From a bacterium (GTDB lineage Bacteria; ARS69), in NCBI GenBank assembly GCA_025774865.1, contig JALGZO010000569.1:1-5774 (forward strand): a DNA stretch of 5,774 bases, read 5' to 3'. Positions within the stretch are counted from its first letter, which is position 1, and each line of letters starts with the position of its first letter. Positions 1-5,774 of the stretch are shown here, one piece after another. The position numbers and the translations under genes are program-made. The notes beneath the pieces were generated by a model. The model saw only the letters and a list, made by a program, of their open reading frames with translations, searched no databases and was not told the origin of the DNA.

Positions 1-1281
1 CATCTCTCGCTGCAGGGCGATCTGGAGGTGATGGCCGGGAACGGCTTCGTGGTACGCGAGCGCCGCCATGGTGTAGCGCGGGCGGCTCGGAAGGTCGTAC
101 GTGTTGACATAGAAGTAGCCGGGGCGCGAGCCGTCGTCCGGCGGGCCGTAGTAGTACGCGGCCGGCGCCGCCGCCGCCCGGTACGCTTCGATCTCCTTCA
201 GGTCGCACGACGCCTTCGGCAGCGTGCCGAAGAGCTCGGGAAGCCGCCGGTCCATCGTGTCGAGTATCTCGCGGTACTCCTCGAGCAGCGCCTCCGGCGA
301 GTCGTGGTAGAAGATGGGGCTCTCGCGAAGGTGCGCAAAGAACTCGAGAAGATCTCCCGTGAACCCGACCTCCTCACGAATCTGGTTCATCTCGCCGAGA
401 ATGCGTTCTATCTCGCGGAGTCCGATCTCGTGGACCTCCTGCGGCTCGAGATCGGTGGTCGTGTACCGACTCACCTCGAAGGCGTACCATTCCTCCCCCT
501 GGGGCAGCGCGTTGATCCCGGGGACGTCCCGGCACGCCGGCAGGTAGTCCTTCTGGAGGAAGTCCGCGAGCTTTCCGTAGGCGGGAATCACCTGCTCATC
601 GACGGCGAGCTCCACCGCGATGATGATCCGGTCCTTCTCCGCCGGCTCGATCGCGTCGCCGAGGCGATCTCCCACGTCCGCGACGACGTGCTCGGACGCA
701 TGTTGCAGCATCAGCGCGCGAACCTGGGGGATCGCGCGCTCGATCGAGACGCGATACGGGACGATTCCTTCCGCCATCCCCTTGCGCATGTTCGCCATGA
801 TCTGGTCGACCTGCTCGGGGAATGCACGCAGTCGCGCGATATACGCGTCGCAGAACTCGACAGTGTCGAACGGGTGCGACTCGATGATCTGAGGGAACCC
901 GATATGGGGTCCTGATTGCTGACTCATCGGCACGAGGTACCCGCGGAAACGCGCACCCTCGACGCCGCGCTCGAGACCGCGATCGAAGATCTCCACGCTC
1001 ATACGATCCGCGTCGGCGAGAGCGGCCCGATCGATGGCTTGGCTACGGATCAGATACGCTCGCAGCGAGTCGACGTGCGCGAGGTGTGCAGCCTCGGAGA
1101 GGTCTTGGAGGCGATCGCCGTATCGGTGGTCGCCGAGATACGTTGCCCAGGTCGGGTCCCGGCGCATCTGGTACTCCCAGTAGTCGCCGAAGAGCGACGA
1201 AAGATCGTCAGACGGCGCGGCGGCGGCAGATACCGCGGCGAACGCGAGCAGACCGCCGACGAGGGCTCGAATTCCGGGCAC
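1..1281 (-). CDS. Exported DUF885-family putative zinc metallopeptidase (3' end outside window)
   Basis: The first 427 residues are present and the C-terminus lies beyond base 1. Translation starts at GTG (1281-1279), 5 bases after an AGGAGG core. Residues 1-22 form a Sec-type signal peptide: an Arg at position 5, a hydrophobic core (LVGGLLAFAAV) and an Ala-rich cleavage region (SAAAAP), so the mature protein should leave the cytoplasm. Family marks follow in order: DPTWATYLGDHRYGD (about 42-56), PMSQQSGPHIGFPQ (about 118-131), GYFYVNTYD (388-396) and HEAVPGHH (411-418). The last is the DUF885 signature. From family knowledge, DUF885 is placed with gluzincin-like metallopeptidases, with the two motif histidines and a later glutamate as likely zinc ligands; that later region is not in the window. 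Family members are usually about 550-620 residues, so roughly a quarter is missing. Substrate is unknown; peptidase activity is inferred from the motif. It is transcribed divergently from the binding protein, kinase and regulator operon. The family call is secure, the enzymatic role less so. Confidence 0.93.
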   Translation of the reverse strand, partial: MPGIRALVGGLLAFAAVSAAAAPSDDLSSLFGDYWEYQMRRDPTWATYLGDHRYGDRLQDLSEAAHLAHVDSLRAYLIRSQAIDRAALADADRMSVEIFDRGLERGVEGARFRGYLVPMSQQSGPHIGFPQIIESHPFDTVEFCDAYIARLRAFPEQVDQIMANMRKGMAEGIVPYRVSIERAIPQVRALMLQHASEHVVADVGDRLGDAIEPAEKDRIIIAVELAVDEQVIPAYGKLADFLQKDYLPACRDVPGINALPQGEEWYAFEVSRYTTTDLEPQEVHEIGLREIERILGEMNQIREEVGFTGDLLEFFAHLRESPIFYHDSPEALLEEYREILDTMDRRLPELFGTLPKASCDLKEIEAYRAAAAPAAYYYGPPDDGSRPGYFYVNTYDLPSRPRYTMAALAYHEAVPGHHLQIALQREM

Positions 1282-1285
1282 AGTG

Positions 1286-1294
1286 ACCTCCTCC
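1286..1294 (-). promoter_or_regulatory. Shine-Dalgarno of the DUF885 gene
   Basis: Read on the minus strand this is GGAGGAGGT, four bases before the GTG at 1281. It is the strongest ribosome binding site in the window. It decides the GTG start, which also places a complete signal peptide at the N-terminus. Confidence 0.85.
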
Positions 1295-1343
1295 GATGAC
1301 TCCGATTGCGATTTCGGGTCCTGCCCGGCATGGTAGTGGAAAC

Positions 1344-1349
1344 GGAGGA
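1344..1349 (+). promoter_or_regulatory. Shine-Dalgarno selecting the ATG at 1353
   Basis: GGAGGA lies three bases before the ATG at 1353 (four if the core is taken as GGAGG). This spacing is slightly short, but it is the only good site near the start of the gene. It favours 1353 over the in-frame ATG at 1296. The 1296 ATG would add 19 residues without signal-peptide character, and it lies next to the ribosome binding site of the divergent gene. Confidence 0.7.
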
Positions 1350-1352
1350 TTC

Positions 1353-2774
1353 ATGCGATTGGGGCATTGTCGATTCGGCCCGGCCGTCGGGGTGGGAGCG
1401 TGCCTCGGCGCCCTCACACTCGGATGCGGCGGGACCGGCCCGCCGCCGGCGGACACCCGGACGGTGGGCGAGACCGACTGCATCGAGATGCCCGGGTTCG
1501 GGGCGGCAAGGACGCGCAGCCTCACGTTCGCGTTGACCGACTGGATCGATCCGGGGCATCTCCCGACACCGCGCAACGAGTCGGAGGCGATTCTGTTCCG
1601 TCACCTCTACGAGACTCCGTTCGAGATCGACTGCCGGGGAGACGTCGCCGAGGGGCTGGTCACAGAGTGGCAGTCCCGCGACGACGGTCGGACCTGGGTC
1701 CTGTACCTGCGTCAAGACGCACGATTCACGGACGGGTCCCCGGTGACGGCGGAGGAAGTCAAGCGTTGCTGGATGCAGACGCGACGGGCGATTCCGGCGG
1801 CGGAGCGGTCCTGGATCTGGGACGTCGTGCGACCGTCTTCGGTGCAGCCCACCGAAGACGGAGGGCTCGTGGTCCAGCTGGACGAAGCCCGGGACCTTCC
1901 CGATCTTCTCGCGCGCCCCGAGTTCTTCGTGTTTCGTGAGGACCCGGAGGGGTGGCCGCTCGGCACCCGCGGGCTACGGGCGGAGACTCGTCCGCAATCC
2001 GGCCGGTCGGGGGTGCATATGGTGACCTGTCACGATTCGACGGACGCGCTCGTCACCACGTTCGAGATCCTGCAAAACGGCGACTCGCGCGACGTCATCG
2101 CGCCCGGAGTCGACGCCGCCGTCGTGCGGGGCCGCGCGGCGCTTCGCTTTCTGGAACGATTCCCGGACGTTCGCCTGACACCGCTGCCCTGGGATCGGCT
2201 CTACTTGCTCCTCTCTCCGCACCGCGATCGCAGATCGGAACTGCCCCCCGAGATCCGGGACGAGCTCGCTCGGGACGTCACGGGCTCTGACGCTCGCGCG
2301 GCAACGTCGTGGCTTCTCGCGCCGCGGTCGATGTCGCCGCCCGCGTGGCCCACGGACGACTTGGTCCTTCCCCCCGGGTCACCCACCGGAGAGATGCGAA
2401 TCGTGATGCCTCGCCGCGACGACGACGCCAGCCGTCTCGCGGAGCGCATCGCATTCCTGTGGACGGAGGCGGACCCATCGATCCCCGTCCGCGTGGCCCC
2501 CCTCGCTCCGCGCGACTTCCGCGATTCCCTCCGCCGAGGCGACGAAGCCGCGTACGTCGTACCGGTCGCCCGTGGCACCGCCGCGGCCGACCTGCAGCTG
2601 CGAGACCTCCTCGATCGCGCGCCGTGGCTCGCCGGCCCGGAGACGATCGTCCCGCTCGTCGAGACTCGTGCACATCTCGTGAGTCGCAAGCAGCTGACCG
2701 GTGTCGTCACCGGCTACGAAGGAACCCCCCTCCTTCAGAGCGCGGGCTGGGCCGGGTCCGGAGACGCGCCATGA
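1353..2774 (+). CDS. Family 5 extracellular solute-binding protein (peptide-type SBP), probable lipoprotein
   Basis: 473 residues from the ATG at 1353. The N-terminus has an Arg at position 2, a hydrophobic stretch and LTLGCGG, with Cys25 the likely lipidation site. The lipobox is imperfect (Thr at -3, Leu at -2). A low-complexity G/P linker follows. The family-5 (DppA/OppA-like) signature is clear at about residues 97-136: VAEGLVTEW, then DDGRTWVLYLR, then FTDGSPVTAEEV. An upstream HLYETPFEIDC segment matches the usual 'YE.L...d' region, and PLGTRG further on resembles the conserved GTGPY turn. The protein is a little shorter than typical family members (about 500-550 residues), and its second half is divergent. 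Proteins of this family capture oligopeptides, nickel, heme or other ligands outside the cytoplasmic membrane and hand them to an ABC permease. No permease or ATPase gene is visible here. Instead the stop codon overlaps the kinase start by 4 bases, suggesting a sensory role. Cys43, Cys94, Cys139 and Cys226 could form disulfides. Ligand unknown. Confidence 0.87.
   Translation: MRLGHCRFGPAVGVGACLGALTLGCGGTGPPPADTRTVGETDCIEMPGFGAARTRSLTFALTDWIDPGHLPTPRNESEAILFRHLYETPFEIDCRGDVAEGLVTEWQSRDDGRTWVLYLRQDARFTDGSPVTAEEVKRCWMQTRRAIPAAERSWIWDVVRPSSVQPTEDGGLVVQLDEARDLPDLLARPEFFVFREDPEGWPLGTRGLRAETRPQSGRSGVHMVTCHDSTDALVTTFEILQNGDSRDVIAPGVDAAVVRGRAALRFLERFPDVRLTPLPWDRLYLLLSPHRDRRSELPPEIRDELARDVTGSDARAATSWLLAPRSMSPPAWPTDDLVLPPGSPTGEMRIVMPRRDDDASRLAERIAFLWTEADPSIPVRVAPLAPRDFRDSLRRGDEAAYVVPVARGTAAADLQLRDLLDRAPWLAGPETIVPLVETRAHLVSRKQLTGVVTGYEGTPLLQSAGWAGSGDAP
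2760..2763 (+). promoter_or_regulatory. Shine-Dalgarno of the histidine kinase gene
   Basis: GGAG inside the 3' end of the binding-protein gene, seven bases before the ATG at 2771. Together with the ATGA overlap it supports 2771 as the true kinase start. The open frame could be extended back to an ATG at 2309, but that would overlap the binding-protein gene by over 450 bases and add an Arg/Pro-rich segment of no domain character. Confidence 0.7.
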
Positions 2775-4477
2775 GCCTCCGGAATCGGCTCTTGCGGTCG
2801 GCGCTCGCGCTCGTGCTCGGACCGCTGCTCGTACTCGTGGTCGTCATCCGCGAGGAGACAGCGAAGCGTTTGGAAAGGGAGTACGTCCGACGCGTGGACT
2901 CGCTCATCGCCGTGATCGAGGGGGATCTGGAAGAGCAGGCGCGGAGACTCGCTGCGCGGCTCACCGCCCTCTCCGAAACCGTCGCGGAAGACGATCGGCT
3001 CCGCCTCGCGCTCGGCGGCGACGATCGATTCCGCGCCTACCGACTGAACTGGGCCGGCCGGGCGGCGACGCTGACCGGACTCGCTCTGCTTCAGCTCCAG
3101 GACGAGACGGGGACGATCCTGAGCTCCGGCCACTTCCGCAACGAGTTCGATCGCGTCGATGCCCAGACGCCTGAGTGGCTGGCTTCCGCGCCGCGCGAGC
3201 TCACGCTCCTCGAGGCGCGCCGGCCCACCGGTCCGTTCTGGGCGCTCGCGCGCGTCGACTCGGTGCGCCTCGCGAACCGCACGCTGCGAGTCGTGGGAGG
3301 CGTCGAGATCGACCGCGGAAAGCTCGCCGCGCTCGCCCCCGACGACGATCTCGTCGTGACACTGGAGCACCCCGGGGGCACGCTTCGTCCCGACGGTGTC
3401 GCCGCCGATCCGCTCACCGCACCCGCCGCGATCGTTCGGGCGCTCCGGTTGCCGGCCCTGCCTCTGAACGCGGCTCCGACCCGACGGGAGGCGCGGTTCG
3501 TCGTGACGCACTCCCTCTCCCCGATGCGCGCGCTCCTGAAAAGCCTCGATGCCTGGCTGTTCGCCGCCTGGGGCCTCGTGGCGCTCGGAACGATCCTCCT
3601 CGCGATCCGCTTCTCCTCGCGCATCGCGCGACCGCTCGAGACGCTTGCCCGCCAGACCGCCTCCCTCGATCTCGACAAGCTCGACGCGGACTTCGATACC
3701 GACCGCCGCGACGAGGTAGGCACCCTCTCCCGGTTCCTCGGTGAGATGACGGTCCGACTTCGTACGAGCGTGTCGCGCCTCCGGGACGCCGAGCGCCGGG
3801 CCACGCTCGGCGACGTCGCCCGGCAAGTGAACCACGACCTGCGCAACGGCTTCACGCCGATCCGGAACGTGGTTCGCCACCTCTCCCAGGTCGCTTCCGA
3901 CTCGCCCCAGGACCTCCCGCGCGTCTTCGACGAGCGGCACGGCACACTCGAATCCGGGCTCACCTATCTGGAGCAGCTCGCGTCCAGCTACTCGCGAATG
4001 TCCCCGGGCCGAAGCCGAGTCCGCTGCGATCTCGGCCACGTCGTCCGCCAAGCCGCGGAAGGGAGAATGGAACGCGACGAAGGTCCCGTCCGGCTGTCGC
4101 TCGCCCCCGACTTGCCCCCGGTGCTCGCGGATCCCGTGGGACTACGGCGAGTCGTCGAGAATCTCCTGGCGAACTCCTGTGAGAGCCTCCGGGGAGCTGG
4201 ATGTGTGCGGGTCGCCACGGAACGGGCGAAGACCGGCACCGGAGATCCGGCCGTCTGCCTGACCGTGGCCGACGACGGCGCCGGGATCCCTCCCGACGAC
4301 CTCGACCGCATCTTCGATCCCTTCTTCACGACGAAAGAGACCGGCGGGCTCGGCCTCTCCATCGTCCGACGCCTCCTCTCCGACTGGGGCGGGACCATCC
4401 GGGTGGAGTCGGAACCGGATCACGGAACCCGGTGTACGGTCGTGCTCCCCGCCGCGATCACGGAGCCGGTGTCGTGA
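2771..4477 (+). CDS. Membrane-bound sensor histidine kinase (HAMP, HisKA-type, HATPase_c)
   Basis: 568 residues. Order of parts: a transmembrane helix at about 7-26; an extracytoplasmic sensor of about 230 residues (28-259) that I cannot assign to a named fold; a second transmembrane helix at about 262-281; a HAMP linker at about 282-334 (ARPLETLA, then RRDEVGTLSRF); and the catalytic core. The H-box is NHDLRNGFTP with the phospho-acceptor at His355. The N-box is NLLANSCESL (464-473), the G1 box is DDGAGIP (501-507), the F-box is FDPFFTTK (515-522) and the G2 box is GGLGL (525-529). The core resembles NtrY/NtrB-like kinases that pair with sigma-54 regulators. It autophosphorylates from ATP and passes the phosphate to a receiver Asp, most likely Asp53 of the next gene product. 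Oddities: Gly replaces the usual Pro after the H-box Asn, and the G2 box is one residue shorter than the common GxGLGL form. Start and stop both overlap neighbouring genes by 4 bases. The kinase call is firm; the stimulus is unknown. Confidence 0.95.
   Translation: MSLRNRLLRSALALVLGPLLVLVVVIREETAKRLEREYVRRVDSLIAVIEGDLEEQARRLAARLTALSETVAEDDRLRLALGGDDRFRAYRLNWAGRAATLTGLALLQLQDETGTILSSGHFRNEFDRVDAQTPEWLASAPRELTLLEARRPTGPFWALARVDSVRLANRTLRVVGGVEIDRGKLAALAPDDDLVVTLEHPGGTLRPDGVAADPLTAPAAIVRALRLPALPLNAAPTRREARFVVTHSLSPMRALLKSLDAWLFAAWGLVALGTILLAIRFSSRIARPLETLARQTASLDLDKLDADFDTDRRDEVGTLSRFLGEMTVRLRTSVSRLRDAERRATLGDVARQVNHDLRNGFTPIRNVVRHLSQVASDSPQDLPRVFDERHGTLESGLTYLEQLASSYSRMSPGRSRVRCDLGHVVRQAAEGRMERDEGPVRLSLAPDLPPVLADPVGLRRVVENLLANSCESLRGAGCVRVATERAKTGTGDPAVCLTVADDGAGIPPDDLDRIFDPFFTTKETGGLGLSIVRRLLSDWGGTIRVESEPDHGTRCTVVLPAAITEPVS
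4462..4465 (+). promoter_or_regulatory. Shine-Dalgarno of the response regulator gene
   Basis: GGAG within the last codons of the kinase gene, eight bases before the GTG at 4474. It supports this GTG as the start, which is also required to keep the first beta strand of the receiver domain (LILVVED). Confidence 0.7.
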
Positions 4478-5774
4478 GCCTCATCCTCGTAGTGGAGGAC
4501 GTGGCGGCGCTCCGTGAGCAGTACGCCTACGACCTCGCCCGCCTCGGCGGACACGAAACGCGAGGGGCGGGAAGCGTCACGGAGGCGCGCGATCGCCTGG
4601 AGACCGACACGTTCGACTGTGTCGTTCTCGATCTGGAGATGCCGGGAGGCGACGGCTTCGAGCTCCTGGAGGTACTCCGGGCGAGGGGCAGCTCGATCCC
4701 GGTGATCGTCTATACCGGAACCGGCGACTACGAGCGCTGCGTGCGGGCGGTGAAACTCGGCGCGTACGGTTTCGTCGACAAGGCGGAACCGATGGAGAAG
4801 GTGCTCCGCGAGATCGACAACGCGATCGATCGATCGCGGCTGCGCGCCGAAGTACAGGAGCTTCAGCGGCGCCTCGACGACGATTCGCCGCTCCTCGGCA
4901 CTTCTCGCGCGATGAACGAGCTGCGCGACACGATCGCACGCCTCGCACCGATCCCGAGCCCCGTCCTCGTCCTGGGCGAAAGCGGGACCGGCAAGGAGCT
5001 CGTCGCGCGGGAGCTCCATCGGCTCGGCCCCGCTTCCGGTCCCTTCCGCGCTCTCAACTGCGCCGCGTTGCCCGAGACCCTCGTCGAGAGCGAGCTGTTC
5101 GGGCACGAGCGCGGGGCGTTCACCGGGGCCGACCGCGCGCGCAAAGGGGCGTTCGAGATGGCGGCGCACGGAACGCTCTTCCTCGACGAGATCGGAGAGC
5201 TCCCCGCTCCGATGCAGGCGAAGCTCCTTCGGGTTCTGGAAGAAGATGTGGTGACGCGAGTCGGCGGCGAACGGGAGATCACGATCGCCGCGAGGGTCGT
5301 CGCCGCCACGAATCGCGACCTGGACGAAGAGGTCGCGGCGTCGCGGTTCCGCGAAGACCTTCTCTTCCGCCTCAATGTGCACGTCATCACCGTGCCCCCG
5401 CTCCGCGAACGGCTCTCGGACGTGCCGGCGCTCGTCGAGCATTTCCTCGCCGCCACCGCGCGGCGCTTCGGGGCTCGGCCGAAGCACGTCGACGCGGACG
5501 TGCTTCGATCCCTGCGATCGTTCGAGTGGCGACGGAACAACGTGCGGGAACTGCGCAACGCGGTCGAGCGCATGATCATCGCGGCCGAAGGCGACACGAT
5601 CGAGTCAGCCGCGATCCCGGTCGAGGTGCGCGGCGCGGTGTCTGCCGCCGGAACGTTGAAGGATCTCAAGGCCGAGGCGGAGCGGCGCATCGTCCTGGCC
5701 GCGCTCGAACGGAACGACTGGCACGTCACGAACACGGCCGCGGATCTCGGACTCGCGGATCACGCGAGCCTCTC
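4474..5774 (+). CDS. NtrC/AtoC-type sigma-54 response regulator (C-terminus outside window)
   Basis: 433 complete codons from a GTG start; the gene continues past the right edge. Receiver domain at 1-120: acidic pair Glu8/Asp9, phospho-acceptor Asp53 in LDLEMPGGDG, Thr81 and Lys103. A short linker helix follows. Sigma-54 AAA+ domain at about 138-370: Walker A GESGTGKE (168-175), the sigma-54-contacting GAFTGA loop (214-219), Walker B GTLFLDEI (233-240), AATNRDL (277-283), the arginine-finger region FREDLLFRL (292-300), and a sensor II region WRRNNVREL (352-360). The start of a Fis-type helix-turn-helix (about 394-433, with NTAADLGLADHASL) is cut by the window end. An intact GAFTGA implies a true activator that remodels RNA polymerase with sigma-54. 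Its start overlaps the kinase stop (GTGA), so the kinase is its probable partner. Unusual points: the conserved lysine is followed by AEP instead of P, and the sensor II WPGNVREL motif is altered and one residue longer. Target promoters are not visible in the window. Confidence 0.95.
   Translation, partial: MSLILVVEDVAALREQYAYDLARLGGHETRGAGSVTEARDRLETDTFDCVVLDLEMPGGDGFELLEVLRARGSSIPVIVYTGTGDYERCVRAVKLGAYGFVDKAEPMEKVLREIDNAIDRSRLRAEVQELQRRLDDDSPLLGTSRAMNELRDTIARLAPIPSPVLVLGESGTGKELVARELHRLGPASGPFRALNCAALPETLVESELFGHERGAFTGADRARKGAFEMAAHGTLFLDEIGELPAPMQAKLLRVLEEDVVTRVGGEREITIAARVVAATNRDLDEEVAASRFREDLLFRLNVHVITVPPLRERLSDVPALVEHFLAATARRFGARPKHVDADVLRSLRSFEWRRNNVRELRNAVERMIIAAEGDTIESAAIPVEVRGAVSAAGTLKDLKAEAERRIVLAALERNDWHVTNTAADLGLADHASL

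Larger units (their letters stand above)
1282..1352. promoter_or_regulatory. Divergent intergenic region, presumed bidirectional promoter
   Basis: These 71 bases separate the minus-strand DUF885 start from the plus-strand binding-protein start and are the only non-coding DNA in the window. Both outward transcripts must start here or inside the opposing gene. I see both Shine-Dalgarno sequences. I see no convincing -35/-10 pair in either direction, no strong sigma-54 -24/-12 element and no clear operator palindrome. The only inverted match I noticed is 7 bases long and consists of the two ribosome binding sites themselves. Promoter function is inferred from the layout. Confidence 0.4.

Noticed and set aside
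28-1299. Two consecutive plus-strand open frames (28-915 and 916-1299) that look like a gene pair.
   Set aside because: They are antisense to the DUF885 gene, whose minus-strand translation shows an uninterrupted family signature. The plus-strand products are Arg/Val-rich with no recognisable domain.
1315-1330. A possible sigma-54 -24/-12 promoter: GG (1316-1317), ten bases, then GC (1328-1329), upstream of the binding-protein gene.
   Set aside because: Only the two dinucleotides and the following A match; the CAC and TT parts of the consensus are absent. GG-N10-GC is expected often by chance in such GC-rich DNA.
1306-1336. A possible sigma-70 promoter with TTGCGA (1306-1311) as -35.
   Set aside because: No acceptable -10 hexamer lies at 16-18 bases; TGGTAG is at 19 bases and matches poorly.
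1289-1349. A 7-base inverted match (TCCTCCG at 1289-1295 and CGGAGGA at 1343-1349) in the intergenic region.
   Set aside because: It is explained by the two divergent Shine-Dalgarno sequences and is too short and too widely spaced to claim as an operator.
2309-2770. A possible 154-residue N-terminal extension of the histidine kinase.
   Set aside because: It lies out of frame over the binding-protein gene and is Arg/Pro-rich. The ATG at 2771 has a Shine-Dalgarno, an ATGA overlap and a transmembrane helix directly after it.
2735-4051. A 438-residue minus-strand open frame over the kinase gene.
   Set aside because: High-GC shadow frame; the plus strand encodes the conserved transmembrane, HAMP and H-box order of a kinase. 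The antisense product is rich in Glu, Arg and Gly with no domain.
4420-5487. A 355-residue minus-strand open frame over the regulator gene.
   Set aside because: It is opposite an intact receiver and sigma-54 AAA+ domain with all catalytic motifs; no recognisable protein is encoded on the minus strand.

Overview
The window is uniformly high-GC bacterial DNA, and third codon positions are overwhelmingly G or C. It is packed with genes: four protein-coding genes fill all but 71 bases. An exported metallopeptidase-like protein, an apparent lipoprotein and a sigma-54-type transcriptional activator point to a diderm (Gram-negative-type) bacterium. The gene style would fit groups such as Acidobacteriota, Gemmatimonadota or related soil and sediment lineages, but nothing in the window fixes the phylum. 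I see no rRNA, tRNA, CRISPR array, insertion sequence, phage gene or obvious repeat.

Layout: (1) Bases 1281 to 1, minus strand: an exported DUF885-family protein with the HExxPGHH motif. It starts at a GTG behind a strong Shine-Dalgarno and runs off the left edge. (2) Bases 1282-1352: a short divergent intergenic region that must hold the start signals for transcription in both directions. (3) Bases 1353-2774, plus: a solute-binding protein of family 5 (oligopeptide/dipeptide-type SBP), probably a lipoprotein. (4) Bases 2771-4477, plus: a membrane histidine kinase with an extracytoplasmic sensor region, HAMP, H-box and HATPase. (5) Bases 4474-5774, plus, cut by the right edge: an NtrC/AtoC-type response regulator (receiver, sigma-54 AAA+ domain, start of a Fis-type HTH).

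The three plus-strand genes overlap by 4 bases at each junction (ATGA, then GTGA), so they form one translationally coupled operon. No ABC permease or ATPase lies in the window, so the binding protein is encoded with a signalling pair rather than visibly with a transporter. My reading, which is inference, is that it is a ligand-sensing accessory to the kinase. The kinase would phosphorylate the regulator, which would then activate sigma-54 promoters. The divergent exported peptidase-like gene could share the same peptide-related physiology.

Two of the four genes are open at a window edge and begin with GTG, so simple closed-ORF, ATG-only calling would miss them. Several long open frames opposite or out of phase with these genes are high-GC shadows.
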